A stretch of 64,000 bases of DNA, taken from the NCBI RefSeq assembly GCF_049532905.1, contig NZ_CP064032.1:5146001-5210000 (forward strand), read 5' to 3'. This document shows, piece by piece, positions 24,828 to 34,247 of the stretch (position 1 is its first letter; every line of letters starts with the position of its first letter). Under the pieces are notes generated by a model that was not told where the DNA came from, did no database searches, and saw only the letters and a program-made list of their open reading frames with translations. Both the position numbers and the translations under genes were made by a program. The stretch is from Dyella_B nitratireducens. GTDB taxonomy: Bacteria > Pseudomonadota > Gammaproteobacteria > Xanthomonadales > Rhodanobacteraceae.

Positions 24828-27722
24828 TCAGAAGCTGCCGCGTACGCCGAGCAGAATCGTATAGCCCGGGGAGTAGTAGGTATACGTGGCATTGCTGTAC
24901 GTAAACGTCTGGCGTAACGAAGCCTTGGTCATATTGATGAAATTCAACGTCACCATCGGCTTCGACGGCAAGTGTGCGAACTCGTAACTGGCCGACATAT
25001 CCAATTGGCCGCGTGCATCCTGCTTGATCTGGCCGAATGGAAGGCCATTCTGATTCAGCGTCGAGGCGATGGCATCCGAGTTCCAGGTATACGACACGCG
25101 AACCGTCGTGCCGTATCCTTCCCAATAGCCGGTCAGATTATAGGTATGCGGTGAGATACCCACTGCCTGCGCCGGTACGCCGCTACCGATGTTCCGCTGC
25201 GACACCACCGTGTAGTTGGTCTGTATTCCCAGGCCTTTGTAGATGAAATCCAGCGGCTGCACCCAGGTGGCTTCGGCGCCTCTCAGGAACAGCGTGCCGT
25301 CGGCGTTGACCTGCTGCTGCACCTGCACGACCGCTGCATTGGGGCCGCCACGCTGTTGGATGGCGACTTGCTGCTGCGGCGTCAGGCTTGCATACGGCAC
25401 GCCAAGCTGGGTGAAGGGAATCAGGTTGACACCGTTGACCGTGAAGCCGTTGATACGCTTGCCGAACAGATCCAGCGCGACGTAACCCTCGCTACCGGTG
25501 TACCACTCGCCGCCGAAATCCAGGTTGGTGGAAATATAGGGCGCCAGCTTCGGATTGCCCTGGGTCGCGGTTTCCGCCGAGGGATCACTGAAGTTGGTGT
25601 TCGGCACCATCGCGCTGGGGTCGGGGCGCGTCAGCGAACGCGAGCCCGCCAGACGCAGTATCACGTTGTCGGTAGCGTTGTATGCCAGGTTGAACGACGG
25701 CAAATACGCGCCGTAATCGTGCTTCAGGTTCACATACTGCAGCTGGCCGCCGATGGACGAGGGACCGGCGATGGTCTGGTCAGTGTAGGCATGGCGTATG
25801 CCCACGTTGGCGCGCAGGTCGTGACCCCATAGATCGAACTTGTGGTTGCCTTCCAGATACCACGCCCAGCTGCTCTCTTCCAGGAAGGACGTGTTGGCGC
25901 CCGACGCCGCGGCGGTGGTGAGCGGTGCGGTGGCGTAGTAATAGCCGTAATTCGTGGCATTCATCAGCGCCGGGTAGTTGGCCTGGATGAAGCCGTAGGG
26001 ACCGGGCGACAGATACTGCGACCACGCACCGTTCGGAATCTTGGCCTGGACCTCATTGCCATAAGCGGTGCTGTTGTCGAACGCCGTGATGTTGCGCGCG
26101 ATGTCATCGTACGCAATGCCGACTCTGATGTTGCTGTCGTCTTCGCCGATCTGCAGATCTTCGCGCGTGCCCTTATTGGTGGTGACACGCGCTTCGTTCT
26201 GCACGTTGACACGGTAGTACTGCCAGCCGAGGTTCGGGTTGTTGAGATTGACGCTCGGCGTAATGATCGGGTAATTGCCGCCATTGTCGCTGTAGCTGAC
26301 CGTGGTGCCTTGGCCCAGCGGCGTCTGCACCAGAAACGACGGCTTCTGGGCCAGATACCAGCTGCGCTGCACGTAACCCTGAAAATCCAGCTTGATGTTC
26401 TCGTCGCTGCCGAATAGCAGCTCGCCACCCGGATTGAGGTTGTAGAACTTCAGGTGTTCCGAATAGGGTTCGGCTTCCAGGAAGTACTGCGCGTTCGCAA
26501 ACGTGGCACTGGTCACCACGTTGTTCTTGTCCACCTGCATGTTCACGGGAATCATCGCGCCATTGCGGCCGACCAGATCCATGTCCAGGCGGTTGAAGTC
26601 GTTTTCCTTCTTGGAGAACAACGAATCGAAATAGAAATGCGCGCGTTCGTCCGGACGGAACTCGAACGACAGCAGTCCGGACTGGTGGTCGTCGATACCT
26701 TGGATGTACGACTGGCGTGCCAGGCGCGGAATCAGCGCATTGGCAATCTGTTCGGTATTGAGGCCCGGGTTGTGGGCCAGCAACCAGGCGTTGTCGATGG
26801 TCTGGCCCGCCGTCAGCCCGGCACCGGCACCGGCCGGTACCGTGCCCGGAACAAACCAACTACTGCCTGCCGGGCTGCAAGAACCTGATGCGATACCGCA
26901 TTGCGCCGCGCTCAGATGCGGCGTGGTCCAGCCGACGGTTTCGAACCCGCGTACGTCGTAGTCGTTCTGCGAAGCTTGCAGACCGACCAGTACGCCGAAC
27001 GTATTGGATGCATTGGTCCAGCTGCCGATGATCGCGCCACGCGGTTTGACGTCCTTGCCGACGGAGCCATAGCTGGCTTGCGCGGAATACGTCAGATGCG
27101 TGCCTGGATTGTCGAACGGGCGCGTCGTACGCATGTCGACCACGCCGGCAACGCCGCCCTCCGTCATGTCGGCTTGCGGCGTCTTGTTCACCGTCAGCTG
27201 CGTGAAGAACTCGGTGGGCAGCAGGTCAAGATCCACCTCGCGGTTCTGGTTCTGCGCATTGAGCGTGCCGGCAGATGCCACGGAGATCTGGTTGCCGTTG
27301 AGCAGGATCTTGGTGAAGTCGGTACCAAGGCCACGAATCTGGATGTTCTTGCCTTCGCCATCGACGTCACGCGTCAGCTGCACGCCTGGTACGCGATTCA
27401 GCGATTCGGCAATGTTCAAATCGGGAAACTTGCCGATGTCTTCCGCATACACGGTATCCACGACGTTCGTCGCATCACGCTTGGCGTTGGTCGAGAACTC
27501 GATACTGTTGCGATAGCCGCCGCTGACGTTGACGGTTGCGAGCTGTTTGGGCTGCGTCGAAGACGATGGCTGCGCCTGGTTCTTCGTGTTTGCGGGTGCC
27601 TGGTTTTGCGCAGGCGCCGGCGATGATGTCGATGTGTCCTGTGCATAGGCCGCACTTGCTGCGCCAAGCAGGGCAAGCGTCAACGCACGCGACAACATGG
27701 TTCTTGCAACTAGCTTTTGCAC
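24828..27722 (-). CDS. TonB-dependent receptor, oligosaccharide type
   Basis: The protein has 964 residues from GTG 27722, chosen because GGAGGGGAG lies just upstream. ATG 27698 is an alternative. A signal peptide (ALTLALLGAASAAYAQ) precedes a Gln/Ala/Ser-rich stretch. The plug domain follows (AEDIGKFPDLNIAESLNRVP; IQIRGLGTDFTKILLNG), then a 22-strand barrel ending in Phe. It belongs to the large Caulobacter/Xanthomonas-type carbohydrate receptors. A xyl-box-like operator lies ~110 bases upstream, which points to xylo-oligosaccharide uptake. Confidence 0.92.
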   Translation of the reverse strand: MQKLVARTMLSRALTLALLGAASAAYAQDTSTSSPAPAQNQAPANTKNQAQPSSSTQPKQLATVNVSGGYRNSIEFSTNAKRDATNVVDTVYAEDIGKFPDLNIAESLNRVPGVQLTRDVDGEGKNIQIRGLGTDFTKILLNGNQISVASAGTLNAQNQNREVDLDLLPTEFFTQLTVNKTPQADMTEGGVAGVVDMRTTRPFDNPGTHLTYSAQASYGSVGKDVKPRGAIIGSWTNASNTFGVLVGLQASQNDYDVRGFETVGWTTPHLSAAQCGIASGSCSPAGSSWFVPGTVPAGAGAGLTAGQTIDNAWLLAHNPGLNTEQIANALIPRLARQSYIQGIDDHQSGLLSFEFRPDERAHFYFDSLFSKKENDFNRLDMDLVGRNGAMIPVNMQVDKNNVVTSATFANAQYFLEAEPYSEHLKFYNLNPGGELLFGSDENIKLDFQGYVQRSWYLAQKPSFLVQTPLGQGTTVSYSDNGGNYPIITPSVNLNNPNLGWQYYRVNVQNEARVTTNKGTREDLQIGEDDSNIRVGIAYDDIARNITAFDNSTAYGNEVQAKIPNGAWSQYLSPGPYGFIQANYPALMNATNYGYYYATAPLTTAAASGANTSFLEESSWAWYLEGNHKFDLWGHDLRANVGIRHAYTDQTIAGPSSIGGQLQYVNLKHDYGAYLPSFNLAYNATDNVILRLAGSRSLTRPDPSAMVPNTNFSDPSAETATQGNPKLAPYISTNLDFGGEWYTGSEGYVALDLFGKRINGFTVNGVNLIPFTQLGVPYASLTPQQQVAIQQRGGPNAAVVQVQQQVNADGTLFLRGAEATWVQPLDFIYKGLGIQTNYTVVSQRNIGSGVPAQAVGISPHTYNLTGYWEGYGTTVRVSYTWNSDAIASTLNQNGLPFGQIKQDARGQLDMSASYEFAHLPSKPMVTLNFINMTKASLRQTFTYSNATYTYYSPGYTILLGVRGSF

Positions 27723-27831
27723 CGTACTCCCCTCCCTCCAAATTCTTATGGCTTTGGTTGTGCCGTCGAACGTCCGGTGAAGTCTTGTGGCGTGATGGCT
27801 GCCTGCCATGCCGGTCGCTCCGGGTAATGAA

Positions 27832-27845
27832 AGGTAGCGCTAACA
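27832..27845. promoter_or_regulatory. xyl-box-like operator (receptor side)
   Basis: AGGTAGCGCTAACA differs at one base from the published Xanthomonas xyl-box TGGTAGCGCTAACA. It lies 110 bases upstream of the receptor GTG and is probably bound by the LacI-family regulator at 43318. Confidence 0.8.
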
Positions 27846-27998
27846 TTTTTGACTGGCACGCTGCAGGGCAGCATGAAGCGCTTTCGATCGCCGTGGCTGA
27901 GGAAAATGGCCGCGAAAACGGCGATTAAAGGCCTGATTCCATCCGGGAAAAGGCGTGTTGCGGCTATGCAAGGTGGCTTTTGCGTTTGCCTGTGATAA

Positions 27999-28012
27999 TG
28001 ATAGCGCTAACA
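27999..28012. promoter_or_regulatory. xyl-box-like operator (exuT side)
   Basis: TGATAGCGCTAACA lies 119 bases upstream of the exuT start and is identical to the reverse complement of the xylA operator. Confidence 0.8.
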
Positions 28013-28130
28013 ATTGGTGTCGCCGTGGGCACAAGAAACGGCGCGCCGACAAGGGCGCCCCCGGGCCGGGCACGCCGATGTGCGATGAAGGGCTGGAAAA
28101 TGGCCGAATGCGAGTGGGGCTATACCCGAC

Positions 28131-29459
28131 ATGGATAAACCAGGCGAAACAAGCATAACGTCATCGCCCGTTGCGAAAGTCGGCACGTACCGCTGGCGCG
28201 TGTGCGCCATGCTGTTGCTGGCAACCACCATCAACTACACCGACCGCCAGGTGCTGGGCGTGCTGGCGCCGTTCCTGCAACAACAAATCGGCTGGAACGA
28301 ACTCCAGTACAGCTACATCGTCACCGCATTCCAGGCGGCCTATGCGATTGGCCTGCTCGGTGCCGGGGCGATCATCGACAAGTTCGGTACCCGTATCGGC
28401 TACGCGTTGTCGATTGGCATGTGGAGCCTTGCCGCAGCCGGCCATTCGCTGGCTACTGGCGTCGTCAGTTTCGCTGTGGCGCGCTTTGCGCTGGGCCTGG
28501 GGGAATCCGGCAATTTTCCGGCAGCGATCAAGGCGGTGGCCGAATGGTTTCCACAGCGGGAGCGTGCGCTGGCCGCCGGCATCTTCAATTCCGGTTCGAA
28601 CGTTGGCGCGATCGTTGCGCCGATGCTGGTGCCGGTCGTTGCAGTACGCTGGGGTTGGCAGGCGGCTTTTCTTTGCACCAGCGCGCTAAGTGCCATATGG
28701 CTGGTGATGTGGCTGCGCACGTATCGAACGCCGGGCGAACAACCCAGGCTGTCCGCTGCCGAGCGGGCATACATCGGGCATGAGCCGTCCACTGGGATAC
28801 GCGTGCCGTGGTCGCAACTGTTGCAGCATCGTCAAGCTTGGACGTTGGTCGCCGCCAAATTCATCACCGATCCGATCTGGTGGTTTTTCCTGTTCTGGTT
28901 GCCGAAATTTCTGCATGCGCGATATGGCTTGAGCTTGATGGAACTTGGCTTGCCGCTGATCGCCATCTTTCTGCTTGCCGATCTGGGCAGCATCGCCGGA
29001 GGCTGGCTGGCCGGCCGGCTCATCAGGCTCGGCTGGAGCGCGAACCGCGCACGCAAAGGCGCCATGTTTGTCTGTGTATGGCTGATCATGCCGGTCGTCT
29101 TTGCGGCAAAAGCCAGTCATCTTTGGCTAGCCGTCGCGCTCATCGGCATGGCGACGGCCGGGCATCAGGGCTGGTCGGCCAACGTCTATACGCTGGCGTC
29201 GGACATGTTTCCGCGCCGTGCCGTTGCCTCGGTAGTGGGTATGGGCGGGTTCGCGGGGGCCGTCGGCGGCATGCTGATATCTACCGTCATTGGGCTCTTG
29301 CTGCAGGCCACTGGCAGTTATGTGCCGGTGTTCATGCTGGCGGGTTCGGCTTACCTGATCGCGCTTGCCGTGGTGCATGCGCTGGCGCCGCGGTTGCGGC
29401 CCGTGGTGCTGGAATTACCACCTATTCCTGTGAGCCATACCGACAACTCTGGTGAGTAA
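28131..29459 (+). CDS. exuT: MFS hexuronate transporter ExuT-like
   Basis: The protein has 442 residues and 12 predicted membrane segments. It is an ACS-family MFS carrier with TTINYTDRQVLGVLAPFLQ near residue 35 and ARFALGLGESGNFPAAIKAV at ~120, typical of ExuT/GudP transporters. It should import glucuronate or galacturonate. It lies 57 bases before uxaC and behind a xyl-box-like operator, so it feeds the glucuronate branch of the locus. Confidence 0.9.
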   Translation: MDKPGETSITSSPVAKVGTYRWRVCAMLLLATTINYTDRQVLGVLAPFLQQQIGWNELQYSYIVTAFQAAYAIGLLGAGAIIDKFGTRIGYALSIGMWSLAAAGHSLATGVVSFAVARFALGLGESGNFPAAIKAVAEWFPQRERALAAGIFNSGSNVGAIVAPMLVPVVAVRWGWQAAFLCTSALSAIWLVMWLRTYRTPGEQPRLSAAERAYIGHEPSTGIRVPWSQLLQHRQAWTLVAAKFITDPIWWFFLFWLPKFLHARYGLSLMELGLPLIAIFLLADLGSIAGGWLAGRLIRLGWSANRARKGAMFVCVWLIMPVVFAAKASHLWLAVALIGMATAGHQGWSANVYTLASDMFPRRAVASVVGMGGFAGAVGGMLISTVIGLLLQATGSYVPVFMLAGSAYLIALAVVHALAPRLRPVVLELPPIPVSHTDNSGE

Positions 29460-29516
29460 GAGCATTGTTATGAGCCGGCTGATTCGACCTATCACTTCCT
29501 GGAATTTTCCTACGCT

Positions 29517-30941
29517 ATGAAACTCGCGATGCTTCCTTTCAAGCTGCATCAGGATCGTCTTTTTCCGTCTGATGCCACGCAGCGTGCGATCGCCCGCCAG
29601 TTGTATGCGCAGGTCGCCGGCTTGCCGATCATCAGTCCGCATGGCCATACCGATCCGGCGTGGTTCGCGGACAACGCACCGTTCGCCAATGCCACCGAAT
29701 TGCTGCTGGTGCCGGATCACTACGTGTTCCGCATGCTCTACAGCCAGGGCATTTCGCTCGACACCCTGGGCATTCCGCGCCGCGACGGCTCGCGCGCCAG
29801 CGTCGATCCCCGCGCCGCGTGGCGGGTGTTTGCACAAAACTTCCATCTGTTTCGCGGCACGCCGTCGTACATGTGGCTGAACCATGTCTTCCACGACGTG
29901 TTCGGCTTGCGTATACGGCTGGAAGGGCGAACGGCGGATATGTATTACGACCACATCACAGCCGCCCTGGGACGGCCGGAGTTCCGTCCACGCGCGTTGT
30001 TCGAACGCTTCCGCATCGAGGTGCTGGCAACGACCGAATCACCGATCGATTCGTTGCAACACCACGCCGCCATTCGCGCCAGCGGATGGAGCGGGCGGGT
30101 GATCACGGCATATCGACCCGATCTCGTGATTGACCCCGAACACGAACAGTTTCCGTCGGCGCTGCAGACGTTCGGTGAGATCACCGGCGAGGATGTGTAC
30201 GACTGGCGCGGGTATCTGCGGGCGCACCGCAAGCGTCGCGCTTTTTTTGCCGAAAACGGCGCGACTTCTACGGATCATGGGCATCCCACCGCGGCGACCG
30301 CGAACCTTTCCGCGGCCGAGGCCGGCAAGCTGTTCGATCGGATCGTGCGCGGCAAGGGAAGCACGGACGATGCCGAGCTGTTCCGCGCGCAAATGCTCAC
30401 CGAGATGGCCGCGATGAGTCTGGAAGACGGGCTTGTCATGCAGCTTCACCCTGGATGCTTCCGCAACCACAATCGCGGCCTGTTCGAACGCTATGGACGC
30501 GACAGAGGGGCGGACCTTCCACTGCGCACCGATTACGTCCATGCGCTGAAGCCTTTGCTCGATCGGTTCGGCAACGAGCCGAACTTCAAGCTGATTCTTT
30601 TCACCCTGGACGAGAGCACCTATAGCCGCGAACTGGCACCCATGGCTGGGCATTACCCGGCGTTGTACCTGGGGCCCGCATGGTGGTTCCACGATGCGCC
30701 GGAGGGCATGTGGCGGTTTCGCGAATGGACGTTGAGCAGTGCCGGGTTCTACAACACGGTTGGCTTCAACGACGACACGCGTGCGTTTCTATCGATTCCG
30801 GCCCGCCATGACGTGGCGCGTCGTGTGGATTGCGCGTTTCTTGCCAAACTGGTGGCCGAGCATCGCCTGGATGAGGATGAGGCGGCGGAGTTGGCGGTCG
30901 AGCTTGCGTACAACTTGCCGAAGCGGGCGTACAAGTTGTGA
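29517..30941 (+). CDS. uxaC: Glucuronate isomerase (uronate isomerase)
   Basis: The protein has 474 residues, the usual length. UxaC converts D-glucuronate to D-fructuronate. The metal-site motif ISPHGHTDPAWFADN lies at ~40, with DHYVFRMLYSQG, MQLHPGCFRNHN and GPAWWFHD further on. An alternative Met four codons downstream is possible. It lies directly after exuT, probably as one transcript. A palindromic repeat follows 14 bases after the stop. Confidence 0.95.
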   Translation: MKLAMLPFKLHQDRLFPSDATQRAIARQLYAQVAGLPIISPHGHTDPAWFADNAPFANATELLLVPDHYVFRMLYSQGISLDTLGIPRRDGSRASVDPRAAWRVFAQNFHLFRGTPSYMWLNHVFHDVFGLRIRLEGRTADMYYDHITAALGRPEFRPRALFERFRIEVLATTESPIDSLQHHAAIRASGWSGRVITAYRPDLVIDPEHEQFPSALQTFGEITGEDVYDWRGYLRAHRKRRAFFAENGATSTDHGHPTAATANLSAAEAGKLFDRIVRGKGSTDDAELFRAQMLTEMAAMSLEDGLVMQLHPGCFRNHNRGLFERYGRDRGADLPLRTDYVHALKPLLDRFGNEPNFKLILFTLDESTYSRELAPMAGHYPALYLGPAWWFHDAPEGMWRFREWTLSSAGFYNTVGFNDDTRAFLSIPARHDVARRVDCAFLAKLVAEHRLDEDEAAELAVELAYNLPKRAYKL

Positions 30942-30955
30942 TGTCTTGAGAGTGT

Positions 30956-31115
30956 CCCCTCCCCTGCGATAGTAGGGGAGGGCAGGGTGGGGTGCGAGCG
31001 AAGCGAGCGGCGGGGACTGTACGCCGCTATAAGACATATCCTGGCGACATTGGGCTAAACGCTAAAGCACAAGCAACCCCACCCCAACCCTCCCCTACTG
31101 CCGCAGGGGAGGGGG
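30956..31115. repeat. Palindromic G/C-tract repeat
   Basis: Hairpin-plus-G-tract modules at 30956-30995 and, inverted, at 31074-31115 resemble the inner part of the 359-bp element. The ~80-base core differs from the other copies. It lies between the convergent uxaC and GH35 genes. Confidence 0.85.
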
Positions 31116-31137
31116 CTGATCACGGCAAGTGACGAAA

Positions 31138-32754
31138 CTACCGCTCCGCTGCATACAAACGCACACGATAGATGTGCATCTGGCTGGCATCCATGCTGAG
31201 CTGTCTGCCCTGATTGCTCTGGTCCCCATTCAAGCGCCGCTCGACCTTCCAATCCGCACCACTCGACCGCGACACTTCTTCAATGCTTGCAATGCCGGCG
31301 ACGCGGGCATCCGTATCCGGATCGCGCGTCATGGTGACGGTCAGCCCACTGCCCACGACATAAAACTCGTCAGGTCCGGATTCGAGCACGAGCATGGCGC
31401 CATCGTTGGTCAACAAGCGCTTCTCCGGCCAGGAGCGCGCCAGCGTCGCCGTAAAAAGATAACCACCTAGCGAAACCGTCTGCGTCGGCCGTGGACTCGT
31501 TGCATGCAGCACCAGGCCGCGCGTGCGGCCCGCCGCCTGCGCTTGAACGAGCTGGTCACCAAGTTGATCGAGTGCAGCATAGACCTGCATCACCAATGGC
31601 ATCGGATCGGCTTTGTCTTTAGGCGGAACCAGGCTGTCGATACCGAACGGACAGAAACCGAAGCCCTTGGCTTCGCCGTAGAGAAATAAAGCGTTGTACG
31701 GCGCGCTATCGATTTTCGCTTCCGGCACGAACACCGGGTTGCCCAGGGCCTGGTAACGCTGCACCCAGTGCGCAAATTCGGGCCAATAGATGTCCGGCGC
31801 ATAGAAGTCGATATGCGTGGCGATCGCCTGGTAGATCTGCTGGTAATAGGGATACGAGGCGCCGCTGGGATATTCGCCGGCGCGCTCGAGTGGCGCCGGC
31901 AACTGGGCGTTCATGTACATGGGCAGTGCGTACTGTTGCTTGCCGGCACGCGCAACCGTGTCGGCATACGTGGCGTAGCGCCAGACCATGAACGCTTCGT
32001 CCGCGGCGTCGCCGAAGACGTCCTTCCAGGTATGTCCTTGCGGATTGAAGTGCGCGGCGAGTTCCGGCGTCAACGTCGCGCGTTTCGCCAGCAGGGCCTG
32101 TATCAACGCTGGCGGTAAGTCGCCGGCGAACGCGCGGTCGGCTTCCGCGGAGCGATCCCTGCGATCTCCGACCAGGCCTACCTCGTTTTCCACTTGCACC
32201 ATCAGCACGGTCTGCTCGGGATCTTTCGTTCGCAGATGTGCCATCAGCCCGGCAAACGCGCGGCTGTCCAGGCGCAGGGTTTCTTCACCGAAGGTCGAGA
32301 GGATATCCAGCGGCGCGCCGTCGATCGCGCGTGCGCGGGGAAAGCGCCGCGTATCGGCTTTCACCCAGGCCGGTGCGTAGTCGGAAAAGCCGTTCTTCCA
32401 GCTGCCAAACCACAGCAGGACCAGATGCATCCGGTTTTTCCTGGCCACGTCGATCCAATGATCGAGCAGATGGAAATCGAACTGGCCTTCCGCCGGTTCG
32501 ATCTGCTCCCAGGCCACCGGCATCAGTACCGTGTTCACGTGCAGCCCAGCCAGGCGGGGCAGGATCGACTCCGCCTGTGCAGCGGTGCCTGCGGATGAAT
32601 TGCCGAGTTCACCACCAAGAATGAGATACGGCTTGCCGTGCACGATCAGCTGGCTGGCGCCGTTTTCCATCACGATCTTCGGCAGCTCCGTGGCTATGGC
32701 CGGAGCGGTCAGCAGTGCGAGCAAAGCCAGGGCGGCCAGAACGCGTTTCATCAT
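31138..32754 (-). CDS. Glycoside hydrolase family 35 (beta-galactosidase-like)
   Basis: The protein has 538 residues and a signal peptide (MMKRVLAALALLALLTAPAIA). The GH35 barrel shows VMPVAWEQIEPAEGQFDF, the acid Glu in MVQVENEVGL (~170) and the nucleophile Glu in FVPEAKIDSA. The C-terminal domain is of the DUF5597 type. ATG 32754 overlaps the uxuB stop (ATGATGA). Substrate is probably beta-galactosyl or related side chains of hemicellulose, but this is inferred from the neighbourhood. It is last in the operon. Confidence 0.88.
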   Translation of the reverse strand: MMKRVLAALALLALLTAPAIATELPKIVMENGASQLIVHGKPYLILGGELGNSSAGTAAQAESILPRLAGLHVNTVLMPVAWEQIEPAEGQFDFHLLDHWIDVARKNRMHLVLLWFGSWKNGFSDYAPAWVKADTRRFPRARAIDGAPLDILSTFGEETLRLDSRAFAGLMAHLRTKDPEQTVLMVQVENEVGLVGDRRDRSAEADRAFAGDLPPALIQALLAKRATLTPELAAHFNPQGHTWKDVFGDAADEAFMVWRYATYADTVARAGKQQYALPMYMNAQLPAPLERAGEYPSGASYPYYQQIYQAIATHIDFYAPDIYWPEFAHWVQRYQALGNPVFVPEAKIDSAPYNALFLYGEAKGFGFCPFGIDSLVPPKDKADPMPLVMQVYAALDQLGDQLVQAQAAGRTRGLVLHATSPRPTQTVSLGGYLFTATLARSWPEKRLLTNDGAMLVLESGPDEFYVVGSGLTVTMTRDPDTDARVAGIASIEEVSRSSGADWKVERRLNGDQSNQGRQLSMDASQMHIYRVRLYAAER

Positions 32755-34247
32755 GTGTCCCCATTCATCACTGCGGTCAATGCTTGTGAGATCGATGCCG
32801 GCGAGCCGTCCGCGAGCGCGGCATACGCGGCTTGCAAGGCGTGAATGAATCGCGCATCCCGCGACAACGGTGGGGCGAAGACCGTATCCCGTTGCAGGAA
32901 GGCATTCACGTCGCAGGCAGCATCGCCGGTGCAAGCGCGGCCTATGGCCGTCAATACATCATTGAGTGGATCGGCCAACGCCACGCCGAGGCGGGCTTGC
33001 CGGCGGACGAACTGCATCCACGCCGCAATAGAAAGACACAGCGCGTCGATCGATTGATTCGCAACGAGCGCCTCGGCCATCGTGCTGAGCAGCCGCACCG
33101 GCAATTTCTGCGAACCATCCCATGCAATTTGCGCCAGGCGATGGCGGATGGCGGGGTTGCGGAAGCGTGCGAGAATCGCATCGATATACGCGGATGCGTC
33201 CAGGTTCTGCGGCAACGCGATCACCGGTGCAATGGCTCCACGCATCAGGCGTTCCACAAAGCCGGCGAGCAGCGGCTGGTTCATCGCCTCGGCGACCGTC
33301 TCCAGGTTCATCAGCGAGCCGAGATAGGCCAGTGTGGAATGTGCGCCGTTGAGCAGGCGCAGTTTCGCGCGATCGTAGCCGGCGATGTCGTGGCTCATGG
33401 TGACGCCGGCCAGCTCGAACGGTGGCCGTTCGTTGCAGAAGCGGTCCTCGATCACCCATTGCGCATACGTTTCGCGCTGAATCGGCCATGCATCCATGCA
33501 ACCCAGTTCGCCACGAACGCGCTCGCGCAAGGCATCGTCCGTGGCCGGCGTGATGCTGTCGACCATGGAGCAGGGAAAGCTCACCTCGGCTTCGATCCAT
33601 CGCGCCAGTGCTTCATCGACTCGCCGTGCGTATTGCAATACCGCGCGGCGCAGACGGTGGCCGTTGTCAGCGAGGTTGTCGCAACTGAGCACGGTGTAGG
33701 GGACAAGCCCGAGCTTCCAGCGCTGGCGCAGGCCGGCGACGATGTAACCGATGGCGCTGCGCGGTGCGTCCGGCGCATGGAGGTCGTGCACGATATCCGG
33801 ATGGGCGGTGTCGAGATCCTGGCCGGCCAGGCAATAGCCCTTCTCGGTGATGGTCAACGTCACCAGCCGCACGGCAGGATCAGCCAGGCGTGCGAGGACG
33901 GCCGCGGATTGATCGCGCGCACTGAGAAGTTCGCGCATGGAACCAATCACACGCAGCTGGGTCTGCTCTCCCAGCATCAGCAAGGTGTACAGGCCTTGTT
34001 GCGGGCGCAGCGCGTCGCGTACCTCGGTGCTGTGCAGAGATACGCCGCAGATCGCCCAATCAGGATGCGTCGCCAGCAGATCGTCGATATAGACGGCTTG
34101 ATGTGCGCGGTGGAATGCGCCGGCACCGATATGCACGACACCGATGCGCGCATCATCAAGCCGGTAGCCCGGCCTGGTCACGATCGCGGGCAGATCGTGC
34201 AGCGTCTGCGTGGATAGCCGTTGCGAATCGTGGGCCATGCCGCTCAT
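32751..34247 (-). CDS. uxuB: D-mannonate oxidoreductase / fructuronate reductase (mannitol dehydrogenase family)
   Basis: The protein has 498 residues with an N-terminal Rossmann fold (RIGVVHIGAGAFHRAHQAVY, ~35-54). The polyol dehydrogenase segments DNLADNGHRLRRAVLQYA and AKLRLLNGAHSTLAYLG (catalytic Lys/Asn/His region) follow. It reduces D-fructuronate to D-mannonate, the step between UxaC and ManD. Its ATG overlaps the kdgK stop by ATGA, and its stop overlaps the GH35 start. Confidence 0.92.
   Translation of the reverse strand: MSGMAHDSQRLSTQTLHDLPAIVTRPGYRLDDARIGVVHIGAGAFHRAHQAVYIDDLLATHPDWAICGVSLHSTEVRDALRPQQGLYTLLMLGEQTQLRVIGSMRELLSARDQSAAVLARLADPAVRLVTLTITEKGYCLAGQDLDTAHPDIVHDLHAPDAPRSAIGYIVAGLRQRWKLGLVPYTVLSCDNLADNGHRLRRAVLQYARRVDEALARWIEAEVSFPCSMVDSITPATDDALRERVRGELGCMDAWPIQRETYAQWVIEDRFCNERPPFELAGVTMSHDIAGYDRAKLRLLNGAHSTLAYLGSLMNLETVAEAMNQPLLAGFVERLMRGAIAPVIALPQNLDASAYIDAILARFRNPAIRHRLAQIAWDGSQKLPVRLLSTMAEALVANQSIDALCLSIAAWMQFVRRQARLGVALADPLNDVLTAIGRACTGDAACDVNAFLQRDTVFAPPLSRDARFIHALQAAYAALADGSPASISQALTAVMNGDT

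Larger units (their letters stand above)
27723..28130. promoter_or_regulatory. Divergent control region of the TonB receptor and exuT
   Basis: This 408-base gene-free region holds one 14-bp operator near each divergent gene (27832-27845 and 27999-28012). I see no credible ORF and no certain -35/-10 pair. Confidence 0.7.
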